Part shown: piece after piece, positions 17,117 through 25,600 of the stretch | Numbering within the stretch: the first letter of the stretch is position 1 | Layout: every line of letters starts with the position of its first letter | Assembly: GCA_002162955.1 (NCBI GenBank) | Contig: MABD01000008.1 | Coordinates: 62,001-126,000, forward strand | From: Gammaproteobacteria bacterium 45_16_T64 | GTDB taxonomy: Bacteria > Pseudomonadota > Gammaproteobacteria > Pseudomonadales > Ketobacteraceae | DNA length: 64,000 nucleotides | Reading direction: 5' to 3' | Made by a program: the position numbers and the translations under genes | The notes under the pieces: generated by a model | The model's database searches: none | Told to the model about the DNA's origin: nothing | The model's input: the letters and a program-made list of their open reading frames with translations, nothing else

Positions 17117-17875
17117 CTAAAAATACTTCTTTTTCCAAGAGTCATCTTCATCGCTAAGGTTTTTAATCCCCTTGGATAGCTCGTCACCCTTGGCTTCTTC
17201 TTCCTCTTCGTCGGCACCTGTGAGCGACTTGAGGATTTCTTTTAGCTGGCTAATTTTTTCGGTGTGCTTGTTATTTTGATTGTGCTTCGAGAGTTCTGTA
17301 ATGGCCTTTTGGTATTGGTGGGTGGCTAATTTGGTTTTGTTATCCCTTCGGGATTGGTCGGCTATTTGTATGCTGTAATTGATATTTGCTTCGATATATA
17401 GCTGGTGAATGTTAGCGAGATATTTCTTTGCGCTACTGACGGGAAGGGCTTTGCTGGCAGCTAAGGATTCTAATATTTTGGAAAGGTCTTGGAGTAGGTT
17501 TTTTGTCTCCTTGGCCTCCTCTGGCGATTTCAGTTGTGGTATTGGGGGTTTCGCGCTTGAAGACTGGGTCTCACTTATTTGAGCGGTTAGGCTGTCGAGG
17601 TTGCGTTTGAATTTTTCATTGCTAGGTGCTAGCTCTGTGAGCTTTTCCATTCGCATTTTGACTTGAGTGAGCAGGAGCAGTCGTACATCTTTCTCTACGT
17701 ATGCATCTGGTAGCATATCCAGGAGTCGTTGCAGCCGATGGGCTCGCTCGCTCAAACTGGCAACAAGAAGTGCTTTTTGCGCACGTTCCTTTTCTTTGTT
17801 ATGCCCATACCAAATCAACCCCAGTACCACGCCGATACCAAGTACGCTGATCATGGCGATTAATTCTGTAGGCAT
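17117..17875 (-). CDS. Membrane-anchored coiled-coil protein, unknown function
   Basis: The 252-aa protein starts with one transmembrane helix (about residues 4-23, ELIAMISVLGIGVVLGLIWY). It continues as a long, charged, mostly helical cytoplasmic domain. There is a Pro/Ser linker near residues 105-120, a second helical domain at about 120-210, and an acidic Glu-rich tail with a final KKKYF. It is convergent with the ohrR gene. I do not recognise a family; similar anchored helical proteins occur in Pseudomonas relatives without assigned function. Confidence 0.7.
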   Translation of the reverse strand: MPTELIAMISVLGIGVVLGLIWYGHNKEKERAQKALLVASLSERAHRLQRLLDMLPDAYVEKDVRLLLLTQVKMRMEKLTELAPSNEKFKRNLDSLTAQISETQSSSAKPPIPQLKSPEEAKETKNLLQDLSKILESLAASKALPVSSAKKYLANIHQLYIEANINYSIQIADQSRRDNKTKLATHQYQKAITELSKHNQNNKHTEKISQLKEILKSLTGADEEEEEAKGDELSKGIKNLSDEDDSWKKKYF

Positions 17876-18134
17876 TCAATTATCCTCAATCGGCTGTTTG
17901 TATACATTCTGTGCGTCTTGTGGGCACCCTATATGCATAAGTGTAGACCCTTATGGGTATTGTGCAGAAGGGTAGCGAGAGAAAGGTGTTGTATTTTAAT
18001 CACTTGAGCGTTAAAGGTGAAATCAGTGGTTGGCGGCATCCGGTGATCTTCACTTTTTCCTTTTGGAAGTAGTGAAGAGTCTTTTCTATCTTGTTGTTAT
18101 TTAAAAAGAAATGCATTAATTTTGGAATCAATGG

Positions 18135-18163
18135 TTGACAGGTGAGGGGGGCATCAATACAAT
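18135..18163 (+). promoter_or_regulatory. Promoter of tRNA-Glu
   Basis: TTGACA at 18135-18140 and TACAAT at 18158-18163 are separated by exactly 17 bp, close to the sigma-70 consensus. The following discriminator GCGCGCTCC is GC-rich, as in promoters shut down by ppGpp. The tRNA begins 48 bp after the -10. Confidence 0.85.
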
Positions 18164-18211
18164 GCGCGCTCCTTAGTTAGATGATGTCCTTCAGGGCATA
18201 GCGGGAATAGC

Positions 18212-18287
18212 GTCCCCTTCGTCTAGTGGCCTAGGACACTGCCCTTTCACGGCAGTAACAGGGGTTCGAGTCCCCTAGGGGACGCCA
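18212..18287 (+). tRNA. tRNA-Glu (anticodon UUC)
   Basis: This 76-nt cloverleaf has acceptor stem GTCCCCT/AGGGGAC, D-arm TCTAGTGGCCTAGGA, anticodon stem-loop CTGCCCTTTCACGGCAG (TTC in the loop), T-arm AGGGGTTCGAGTCCCCT, discriminator G and an encoded CCA. There is no partial duplicate of its 3' end nearby, so no sign of an integrated element using it as attachment site within the window. Confidence 0.97.
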
Positions 18288-18288
18288 C

Positions 18289-18296
18289 TTTTTTTT
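18289..18296 (+). terminator. T-run directly after tRNA-Glu
   Basis: Eight T residues follow the tRNA by one base. The tRNA T-arm and acceptor stem immediately upstream are GC-rich, so the run probably ends transcription of the single tRNA. Confidence 0.5.
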
Positions 18297-18366
18297 CCGA
18301 CCAAACTCCTTTTCAACTAAACAATCCATATAATGGTTATTCTCTCAGTTTAGTTGTGCGCGTCAT

Positions 18367-18951
18367 ATGAAATTTACCGCTCCTATTATTTCAATACTTC
18401 TTGTTTTGCTACCTTCATTTTTGTCGGCTAAAACGGAAATTAGTTTTTCATCGCAGTATTATTCGTTTCAAGCCCATGACAAAGCAAGTATTTGGAAAGG
18501 AATTGCAGCGAAATCTCCAAAAGTTTCTCAAAAGGACCATGTGCGCCACCAGGTGATTGTTGGATTGACAGAGTGGGACTTGCGGCAGCATTATCGTTTT
18601 CGTGGGTCACTCAACCGGTGTGAGCTTGTTGGTGCGACAACTCAGCTCAATGTTTCCATTCACCTGCCTTATTGGGAGGATAAATGGAAGGCCCCTGGCT
18701 ACCTTCAAAAATCTTGGGATCAGTATGTGAGGATGGTTTCGGATCATGAGGGTATCCATAAGGCTTACGCAATCAGAACTGCCGAGCGTATCGATAAAGA
18801 GGTTTCCGAGCTTGTACATGAAAAAGATTGTGAGCAGCTCAAAGCATATATTGATGAAATAGTGCAAAAACATATGCAACAAAATCGACTGGATAATCGC
18901 TGGTTTGATGCGAAAGAAAAGATCTACCAAAAACATGCGGCCTGGTTCTAG
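18367..18951 (+). CDS. Secreted DUF922-like putative zinc protease
   Basis: The 194-aa protein has a signal peptide (MKFTAPIISILLVLLPSFLS, cleavage after LSA). The mature domain resembles DUF922: WDLRQHYRFRGSLNRCEL, and VRMVSDHEGIHKAYAIRTAE, which contains H-E-x2-H in the pattern of a zinc-binding helix. Two Cys residues (NRCEL, EKDCEQL) could form a disulphide. Members are predicted secreted proteases without a known substrate. The gene stands alone between tRNA-Glu and the nrdJ regulatory region. Confidence 0.78.
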   Translation: MKFTAPIISILLVLLPSFLSAKTEISFSSQYYSFQAHDKASIWKGIAAKSPKVSQKDHVRHQVIVGLTEWDLRQHYRFRGSLNRCELVGATTQLNVSIHLPYWEDKWKAPGYLQKSWDQYVRMVSDHEGIHKAYAIRTAERIDKEVSELVHEKDCEQLKAYIDEIVQKHMQQNRLDNRWFDAKEKIYQKHAAWF

Positions 18952-19168
18952 TCTGAGTGTTTTTTGTCCTAAGAGTATTTAGAATATAAAGCGTTATGAC
19001 GTTCGGATGTTTTTCAGATTGCGTTGATAAAAATAAATTTTAGCCGTTGATTTCTGTATACCCCGCGTACTTTCTGGGGTGACCATTTGGTATATAAAAT
19101 TAGTTAGTTTTTGCGTTGTAATCAGGCCATTTTTTTAAAATTTCTTTTTGACATTTTTTCATCTTCAA

Positions 19169-19215
19169 CCACAATATGTGGGTATCGAGCTGGGGGATGG
19201 AACCATATATGGGGT
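19169..19215 (+). promoter_or_regulatory. Tandem NrdR-like boxes overlapping the nrdJ promoter
   Basis: Box 1 (19169-19184, CCACAATATGTGGGTA) and box 2 (19200-19215, GAACCATATATGGGGT) both resemble the NrdR consensus ACACWATATATWGTGT in their cores. They are 31 bp apart start to start, about three helical turns, as known for NrdR box pairs. TTGACA at 19148-19153 and CAATAT at 19172-19177 make a plausible promoter, with box 1 on the -10. Together this suggests repression of nrdJab by NrdR-ATP/dATP. The 405-bp gap (18952-19356) also has a hairpin at 19252-19274. Confidence 0.65.
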
Positions 19216-19356
19216 GTTTGGTTCCGTAGGGTTGCTTTGTTAATTTGCTTTAAGACTGCGTGAATAGCGGTCTTAAACGTTAACGGTCACGCATGTTGTC
19301 CCTCCTTTGTACGCTCTAATCCCAACCAATACAGTTAAAGGATTTCGAACCGCGCC

Positions 19357-21510
19357 ATGACCACAAAAACTGCAAAAATCATTACGGACAAAGAACGAAC
19401 AGACATTCCGTTACAGCCAACCTCTTATGATATCTGGGAACAGAAATATTGCTTACGTAAAGGCGATGGTTCTGCGGTTGACGTAGATATTGATGCGACA
19501 TTCTCGCGGGTGGCAAAAGCACTTGCTGATGTTGAGCTGACGCCAAAGAAGCGTAAAGAGTGGGAAGAGAAGTTTGCTTGGGCATTAAAGAGTGGGGCAA
19601 TACCGGCTGGTCGAATATTATCCAACGCAGGGGCGGCAGCATTTAAGTCGGATACATCGACTATAAATTGCACAGTATCAGGTACCGTAAAAGATAGTAT
19701 GTCAGGTATCCTTGAAAAGAACTATGAAGCTGGCCTAACGCTTAAGGCAGGCTGTGGTATTGGTTACGAGTTTTCGTCGCTGCGCCCTAAAGGTGCTCAC
19801 GTGTCAGGTGCCGGTGCTAAGACCTCAGGTCCATTATCTTTTATGGATATTTTTGATAAGACGTGCTTTACCGTATCTTCTGCGGGCGGGCGGCGTGGTG
19901 CGCAGATGGCGACGTTTGATGTGCAGCATCCCGATGTTATGGAGTTTATTAAAGCGAAGCGTGAAGATGGTATGCTGCGCCAATTTAATTTGTCGCTCCT
20001 AATCAGTGAAGAATTTATCCAGGCTGTGTTGCATGATGCGCCTTGGAAGCTTGTCTTTCCGATAAAGAAAGATAGCGAAGAGCATGCAGTGATGGATCTA
20101 AATGATCCTAAGACAGTGTTGTGGCGTGAGTGGCCAAGCGAAGACGGCTACATACAGAATGCCGAAGGCAACGTAGCTTGTAAGATCTATAAGGAAGTGC
20201 CAGCACGTCGAATTTGGGACACGATTATGTCCTCGACTTATGATTTTGCAGAGCCCGGGTTTATTCTTATTGATAAAGTCAATGAAATGAACAATAACTG
20301 GTTTTGTGAGTCTATCCGAGCCACTAACCCTTGTGGCGAGCAGCCATTGCCGCCATACGGCAGTTGTCTTCTGGGTTCTGTGAACTTGACGCGCTTTGTG
20401 GATAATGCGTTCACTCCTGATGCGAAATTTGACTGGGATCAATACAACAAAGTCGTTAGCGTATTCACGCGTATGCTTGACAACGTGGTTGAGCAGAATG
20501 GGTTGCCGTTACCGCAGCAGCGCGAAGAAATTACCCGTAAGCGACGTCACGGTATGGGGTTTTTAGGTTTGGGGTCAACCCTTGCGATGTTGCGAATGAG
20601 CTACGGTAGCGAGGAGTCTGTTGAGTTTACCGAGCGCGTTGCAAAAGAGTTAGCGATAACGGGTTGGAAAGCAGGTCTAGATCTAGCAAAAGAGAAAGGT
20701 GCTGCGCCAATTATGCTTGAGGAATTTGTTGTGACTCGAGCAATGCTTACTAAGCGACCTGAAATGGTCGCTGATGGCATTAAAGAAGGTGACCAAGTTA
20801 CTGGGCGTGTGTTACACAAATATAGCCGATATATGCAGCGTATAGCTCAATCCGCTCCGGAGTTGGTGGAACAGATTGCAGAGCATGGCGCACGATTTAC
20901 TCATCACTCGTCTATTGCGCCTACAGGGACAATATCTCTTTCAATGGCGAATAATGCCAGTAATGGTATTGAGCCAAGCTTCGCTCATCACTATTTCCGA
21001 AATGTGATTCGTGAAGGTAAAAAGAGCAAAGAGAAAGTTGATGTTTTCTCTTACGAGTTGTTGGCTTATCGTGAGCTTGTTAATAAGAAGGCGATGCCGC
21101 TTGGTGAGGACCCTTCCACTGCGTTGCCGGAATACTTCACTACGACAGACGATGTAACGCCAGAGCAACATGTCGATATACAGGCAGCGGCTCAAAAGTG
21201 GGTTGATTCTTCGATATCGAAGACGATTAATGTAGCAACAGATATAGATTATGACTCGTTTAAAGATATCTATCTTTACGCTTATCGGAAGGGTCTGAAA
21301 GGGTGTACGACCTTCCGATTCAATCCTGAAGTCTTTCAGGGTGTGTTGGTCAGAGAGTCCGATATTGCCAATACGACCTATAAATTTACCTTAGAAGATG
21401 GGACAGTTGTTGAAGCCAGAGGTGATGAAGAGATCCTATATGATGGGGAAACTCACACGGCAGCTAACCTTTATGACGCCCTTAAAGAAGGCTATTACGG
21501 AAAGCTATAA
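19357..21510 (+). CDS. nrdJ: Class II (adenosylcobalamin-dependent) ribonucleotide reductase, large part NrdJa
   Basis: The 717-aa catalytic subunit reduces ribonucleotides to deoxyribonucleotides using coenzyme B12, with no oxygen requirement. Key motifs: TSTINCTVSG (first active-site Cys), GCGIGYEFSSLRP, SSAGGRRGAQMATFDVQHPD, the finger-loop region NPCGEQPLPPYGSCLLGSVN with the radical Cys, and SIAPTGTISL. The C-terminal redox Cys pair is not in this chain but in the next gene, as in the split NrdJa/NrdJb of Pseudomonas. It is 36 bp upstream of nrdJb and lies behind NrdR-like boxes. Confidence 0.93.
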   Translation: MTTKTAKIITDKERTDIPLQPTSYDIWEQKYCLRKGDGSAVDVDIDATFSRVAKALADVELTPKKRKEWEEKFAWALKSGAIPAGRILSNAGAAAFKSDTSTINCTVSGTVKDSMSGILEKNYEAGLTLKAGCGIGYEFSSLRPKGAHVSGAGAKTSGPLSFMDIFDKTCFTVSSAGGRRGAQMATFDVQHPDVMEFIKAKREDGMLRQFNLSLLISEEFIQAVLHDAPWKLVFPIKKDSEEHAVMDLNDPKTVLWREWPSEDGYIQNAEGNVACKIYKEVPARRIWDTIMSSTYDFAEPGFILIDKVNEMNNNWFCESIRATNPCGEQPLPPYGSCLLGSVNLTRFVDNAFTPDAKFDWDQYNKVVSVFTRMLDNVVEQNGLPLPQQREEITRKRRHGMGFLGLGSTLAMLRMSYGSEESVEFTERVAKELAITGWKAGLDLAKEKGAAPIMLEEFVVTRAMLTKRPEMVADGIKEGDQVTGRVLHKYSRYMQRIAQSAPELVEQIAEHGARFTHHSSIAPTGTISLSMANNASNGIEPSFAHHYFRNVIREGKKSKEKVDVFSYELLAYRELVNKKAMPLGEDPSTALPEYFTTTDDVTPEQHVDIQAAAQKWVDSSISKTINVATDIDYDSFKDIYLYAYRKGLKGCTTFRFNPEVFQGVLVRESDIANTTYKFTLEDGTVVEARGDEEILYDGETHTAANLYDALKEGYYGKL

Positions 21511-21546
21511 GCTCAATAACTACGGAATTTGCCAGGATTTGCTATT

Positions 21547-22248
21547 ATGACTAAAGAGATAAAACAGAAGATAGTGGGCTACGAAGTTGTTAAGCCCGAA
21601 GACGAGGCTGCAGCGGCGAAAGTTGAAGTTTCTCAAGAGGTTGCTGCTCCCAAGGATAATGTGGTGCAAATGCATGAGAAAGTAGAGCGTCCAGAGCGGT
21701 TGGTGGGCTCTACCTACAAGATCAAGACACCTTTGTCGGAACATGCGCTCTATATCACGATCAATGATATTATTTTGAACGAAGATACTGAGCACGAAAT
21801 GCGCCGTCCATTTGAGGTGTTTATTAACTCTAAGAATATGGAGCACTTTCAATGGGTGCTGGCATTGACTCGAGTTATCTCTGCCGTATTTCGCAAGGGA
21901 GGGGATTCTACTTTCTTGGTTGAGGAATTGAAGGCGGTATTTGATCCGCGTGGAGGTTACTTTAAGAAAGGTGGTAAATTTATGCCTTCGTTGGTCGCGG
22001 AGATTGGTAGTGCCATTGAAGATCATATGAAGTATATCGGTATGATCAAAAGTGAAGAAGACCACCACCAAAAAGCGTTTATTGAGGCTAAGAAAAAAGA
22101 ACTTGCTGGGGCGTCGGCCGGAGACGCTGATGTGGATGCCTCTTACCCAGACAGTGCTAGTTTGTGTACCAAATGTAGTACCAAAGCATTGGTGTTTACA
22201 GATGGTTGTATGACTTGTCTAAGTTGTGGTGATTCTAAGTGTGGCTAG
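21547..22248 (+). CDS. Class II ribonucleotide reductase, small part NrdJb
   Basis: The protein is 233 aa from the ATG at 21547, which has AGGA about 9 nt upstream. It carries the part of class II RNR missing from NrdJa: the segment RLVGSTYKIKTPLSEHALYI, then KNMEHFQWVLALTRVISAVF, and a Cys-rich tail (CTKCSTKALVFTDGCMTCLS ending CGDSKCG). The tail contains the cysteines that re-reduce the active site. It should work only together with NrdJa in the cytoplasm. A strong terminator follows. Confidence 0.9.
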   Translation: MTKEIKQKIVGYEVVKPEDEAAAAKVEVSQEVAAPKDNVVQMHEKVERPERLVGSTYKIKTPLSEHALYITINDIILNEDTEHEMRRPFEVFINSKNMEHFQWVLALTRVISAVFRKGGDSTFLVEELKAVFDPRGGYFKKGGKFMPSLVAEIGSAIEDHMKYIGMIKSEEDHHQKAFIEAKKKELAGASAGDADVDASYPDSASLCTKCSTKALVFTDGCMTCLSCGDSKCG

Positions 22249-22254
22249 AGTTTT

Positions 22255-22287
22255 AAAAAACGGAGCTGATTCAGCTCCGTTTTTTTG
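22255..22287. terminator. Bidirectional rho-independent terminator after nrdJb
   Basis: The sequence is A6, CGGAGCTGA, one T, TCAGCTCCG, T7: a near-perfect stem flanked by an A-run and a T-run, so it can end transcripts from both nrdJb (plus) and the convergent outer-membrane gene (minus). Confidence 0.92.
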
Positions 22288-22288
22288 T

Positions 22289-23482
22289 CTAAAAGACCAG
22301 TCCCGCTGTAAGGATTAGACTGTTTCCATCTTTACCGTGCGCGAACTCTAGTCGTGCAGGTATGTCCCCTACGTATGCTCTCAAGCCTGTGCCGATAGAA
22401 TAGTTGCTGTTTTCCAGCAGATCTCCAAAATCATCTGCTATTTGCGCTTCTTCGACGAACGCTATCCATTGTAAGTTGGCGCTCTTCGTAAATTGCATTT
22501 CTTGAGGGAGCTTCCATTGAAACTCTGCACCTTCCACCAAGCTATTGCTTCCACGGAAAAATGATTCTTGGTAGCTTCTGAGTCCTTGGCTTCCTCCAAC
22601 TGCTTTTGCGGTACCTTCTCGGTTAGAAGTAGCAATATAGGTTGCAAGGTCTGCTTCTAGCTGAAAGCAGTCATTTTGCCTTTGTACACTTGATTGCTCG
22701 TCGCAGCGGGCATCCAAAGCTGCGATAACTTCTTCTTCGGTATCGTATTGATCCTCTTTTGAAAGAACAAACGCATGACTTCCGTTTGCATAGAGGCTGA
22801 GTAACGAGCTGTTACTGATTGCAATGTGGTGACTAAGTTGGTAGTTGAATAGTGCCTGATTGCTTTGGCCAGCACGACCAAGATCAAAAGAAAGGGATGT
22901 GCTGACTTTGCTTCCAGCGGCTAGTCCTTGAGGGCCTGTGCGGTTATCCCAAGTGATGCCTGCAGCGACAGAGGTTGTTTCAATATCACCCAAGCCAGAT
23001 TCGTTGATAAAAATATCGTTGCCATCCTCAATGGCGTATCCATCAAGCGATACACTGGTTCGAGTGAAGGACAATTCAGTTGTTAGCTGTGGATTGGGAA
23101 GCTGATGGGAAAGCGCAATCCGATGTACGTTGCCAGAGAGATCTTGTTCGTAGATGTTTCCGACGTTCGTGCCGCGTCCGTAGTGTGTCTCTATAGTGGC
23201 ATCGTCTGCTTGGGCGTATAGGTAGCTGAGTTTTCCGCCCAGAAAGGCGATATCAGTCAATGCTAAGCCGAATGCTGTTGCGTCTCCGCCTGCGACTGCA
23301 ACATACCCATTGACCCCTTTGTCGCTTATGTTTTTGACCCCTGCCGCAGCGCCGTAGAGGGTTCCTACACCGTACAAATTTATGGCTCCAGGTAAGAAGA
23401 CTGACTTTGAGGCTTCCTCAGACCAGGCTGACTGGCTAGGGGTGAGGCTTGCGATGGCGATGGCGGCGGCAATATATTTCAT
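22289..23482 (-). CDS. Omp85-like outer-membrane beta-barrel without POTRA domains
   Basis: The 397-aa protein has a signal peptide (MKYIAAAIAIASLTPSQSAW, cleavage near WSEEA) and alternating amphipathic beta strands. GGSQGLRSYQESFFRG with the following LVEGAEFQWKLP looks like the VRG(F/Y) lid-loop region of the BamA/TamA/D15 surface-antigen family. The C-terminus ends in Phe (LILTAGLVF). No POTRA repeats precede the barrel, so it is a short family member. A Cys pair in a roughly 50-residue insertion (CDEQSSVQRQNDCFQ) could be an extracellular disulphide loop. It ends at the shared terminator. Confidence 0.72.
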   Translation of the reverse strand: MKYIAAAIAIASLTPSQSAWSEEASKSVFLPGAINLYGVGTLYGAAAGVKNISDKGVNGYVAVAGGDATAFGLALTDIAFLGGKLSYLYAQADDATIETHYGRGTNVGNIYEQDLSGNVHRIALSHQLPNPQLTTELSFTRTSVSLDGYAIEDGNDIFINESGLGDIETTSVAAGITWDNRTGPQGLAAGSKVSTSLSFDLGRAGQSNQALFNYQLSHHIAISNSSLLSLYANGSHAFVLSKEDQYDTEEEVIAALDARCDEQSSVQRQNDCFQLEADLATYIATSNREGTAKAVGGSQGLRSYQESFFRGSNSLVEGAEFQWKLPQEMQFTKSANLQWIAFVEEAQIADDFGDLLENSNYSIGTGLRAYVGDIPARLEFAHGKDGNSLILTAGLVF

Positions 23483-23653
23483 AGGTTACTCAAACTGTTC
23501 TGGCTGATTAGGACTAGTGAGTAGTGTGTCTGAGAAATGAGGGAACGAAAAGTAGGAAGGGTTCGTATTTAGGAAAATGTTAAGAGTCGTTATAGTTCTG
23601 TTAGAAATGACACAAAATTTGCCATTTTGATGGTGTTAATAGAGCGGTGAGAG

Positions 23654-24880
23654 CTAATATCTGAGTTGCAATATCAACATAAACTGTTCTTGGTTGAGCG
23701 CTTTGTCTTTTCCGAATTGCTCCCTGCTGTTTTGTGTAGACTCTATCTTGGTCCATTCGGCACCTATTTGCCATGATTTGTCGATCGCATACCGCCATGT
23801 TAGTGTCAGTGCGGTTCCCTGGCTGCGATTGTCGTCCTCGGGGAGTATGTCGTTTTTATTGAATGTCCCAAAACGGTCAATACGAGTGGTCAAACGATGC
23901 TTTTTTTGTTTGTAGCTTGCCAACACGTAATAGGATTCGTAGCCTAGGTAGACTGCATTTGGCCCCATGAGAGTGGTGCCAGTAAGGTACTGGGAGATAA
24001 AACGCCAGTTTTTTATCGGTCTGTAGAGCCACGATACGCTGTGGAATTTTGTGTGCCACGCATATTGCCCACTGGAAACTCTTAGAGGGTCTGCTTGATT
24101 GTCGTAGTAATAATATCGGAGCTTCGACTTTCTCTTGTAATTCCAGTGTCCGCCAACATAAAAACCGTACCTATCGTCTTCTTCGCGAAAAACATCTACG
24201 TAGTCATTTTGCTGTTCGAGTGGTGGTGTTTGTATTGAAGGGTAGTTTGCGAATGGTAAGTTCTCATTTAATTGGGTTTGTTTGTCATGAAGAGCAAAGC
24301 CACGCCACGCTAGCACAGTTCCTGCAGGGTCGTTGCCTTTGTATACGCCCAATAGAGCAGAAAAGCTATGAGGAATATTGTTGCGACGGTTTCCTTTGCG
24401 GGATAAAGAAAGCTCTAACCCGTTAATCCTGATTTCTTCGCCTATCCACGTGTTAATGGCCGAGTTGGTATACGCAAAAGGTGAGGTCCAGCCTATATCA
24501 ACATTTTCGAAAGAAAGGGCAGGGTAAAAAGAGCCTGCTTTCGCTTCCCAGTGGTAGTTGCTGGTAGGTATTGGTTTGTAGCGCAGAAAGGCTTGCGTTA
24601 GTCCTGTGCGGCTTTCTGGCGTTTGAGTATGATTCCCTACAATCTGAGTGGACAACGTATCGGTAATGTCCCCTGAAAATACGAAGAACATTTGGCTTAG
24701 GTGTATGCCGTCATCATTATACAAAAGGCGTCCAGTTCCGCCGTCAATAAAGCTTTCTTCTGAGTCTGCGCCAATCGCGGATAATTGAACGATGCCGGAG
24801 ATTTTGGCATCGGAGAACGCGGATGGAGAATATGTCAGCATCAGTGAGACGATCACACAGAAATGGTGGCGACTGATCAT
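23654..24880 (-). CDS. Porin-like outer-membrane beta-barrel protein
   Basis: The 408-aa protein has a signal peptide (MISRHHFCVIVSLMLTYSPS, cleavage after AFSDA). Many aromatic-rich beta strands follow, for example LRYYYYDNQADPL and YYVLASYKQKKHRLTTRIDR, and the C-terminus ends in Tyr (LILQLRY). It is a predicted outer-membrane channel or receptor; no specific family recognised. It is the last gene of the MCP-cupredoxin-barrel set, 30 bp after the cupredoxin-like gene, so the three are probably one operon. Confidence 0.75.
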   Translation of the reverse strand: MISRHHFCVIVSLMLTYSPSAFSDAKISGIVQLSAIGADSEESFIDGGTGRLLYNDDGIHLSQMFFVFSGDITDTLSTQIVGNHTQTPESRTGLTQAFLRYKPIPTSNYHWEAKAGSFYPALSFENVDIGWTSPFAYTNSAINTWIGEEIRINGLELSLSRKGNRRNNIPHSFSALLGVYKGNDPAGTVLAWRGFALHDKQTQLNENLPFANYPSIQTPPLEQQNDYVDVFREEDDRYGFYVGGHWNYKRKSKLRYYYYDNQADPLRVSSGQYAWHTKFHSVSWLYRPIKNWRFISQYLTGTTLMGPNAVYLGYESYYVLASYKQKKHRLTTRIDRFGTFNKNDILPEDDNRSQGTALTLTWRYAIDKSWQIGAEWTKIESTQNSREQFGKDKALNQEQFMLILQLRY

Positions 24881-24910
24881 CGTACTTTCCTTGGGTGTAT
24901 GCGGGCTGAG

Positions 24911-25588
24911 TTAATAGTCTTCGAACTCATCGATATCCTCGTCGGCGTCTGATCCGGTACTGATAGTTAGATTGAGGGCTATCACCTTTGTGGTACCATC
25001 CTTGGCGACTATTTTGGTGATACCTTCTTTTGTATAGTTGACATTCTCATCCGGGAGGCGTGGATGCCATATCTTAATTAGGTATTCTCCATCGCTGGGT
25101 AGTGACAGCGTTGCTGAACCGTTGCTATTTGTAGTTGAAAAATACGGCGTGTCGACCACGTAAATGTAAGCGAGCATCCAGTCATGAATGTTGCATCCGA
25201 CGGGTACAATACCCGGCTTTTCAAACGTGATGGGGTTAGCTTTAGAGTCTTTGGATAGCTTTAATTCGAACTTCTTTATCCCAGAAAAAGAATAAACATG
25301 GTGCTGGATGTCGTCGTAATTAGGGAAAACTATGGAGGTTCCGCGCTGAATAGGCAGCACAAATGGGGTGAATTGTTTATCTTTTTGTGAGAGTTCGTTT
25401 TTTCGGGTTGTCGAGGGAGGGGTGGGGTTTTTGGATATTAACTGAATAACGGCATCTTTAACGGGGGTGTTTTCTGCATCGAAAATAGTAAATGAAGTAC
25501 TTATTGGGGCGGCATGGGTGGTTTCGACAATTCCTAAAAGGGTTATTGCAAGGAATATAAAGGACAGTGGTATGCGAGATGTATTCAT
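24911..25588 (-). CDS. Secreted cupredoxin-like protein (first copy)
   Basis: The 225-aa protein has a signal peptide (FIFLAITLLGIVETTHA, cleavage before AP). A cupredoxin-type fold is suggested by the ligand set of a type-1 copper site: His in DDIQHHVYSFSG, and C-x2-H-x2-M in VGCNIHDWMLAY. A carboxypeptidase-like beta domain with TTNSNGSATLSLPSDGEYLI follows. The C-terminus is acidic. Related proteins are often labelled methylamine utilisation protein, but nothing else of that pathway is here. It is 12 bp downstream of an MCP gene and upstream of a porin-like gene. A paralogue lies at 29769-30422. Confidence 0.75.
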   Translation of the reverse strand: MNTSRIPLSFIFLAITLLGIVETTHAAPISTSFTIFDAENTPVKDAVIQLISKNPTPPSTTRKNELSQKDKQFTPFVLPIQRGTSIVFPNYDDIQHHVYSFSGIKKFELKLSKDSKANPITFEKPGIVPVGCNIHDWMLAYIYVVDTPYFSTTNSNGSATLSLPSDGEYLIKIWHPRLPDENVNYTKEGITKIVAKDGTTKVIALNLTISTGSDADEDIDEFEDY

Positions 25589-25600
25589 CGAAGGGCCTCG

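Noticed and set aside
18212-18287. tRNA-Glu as attachment site of an island
   Set aside because: No duplicate of the tRNA 3' end was noticed downstream, and genes after it are core genes.
18952-19356. Cobalamin riboswitch upstream of the B12-dependent nrdJ
   Set aside because: No B12-box-like core or matching fold is visible; the NrdR-like boxes explain the leader better.
19357-22248. nrdJ broken into two genes by mutation
   Set aside because: The split matches the natural NrdJa/NrdJb pair of Pseudomonas, with separate ribosome sites and complete domains.
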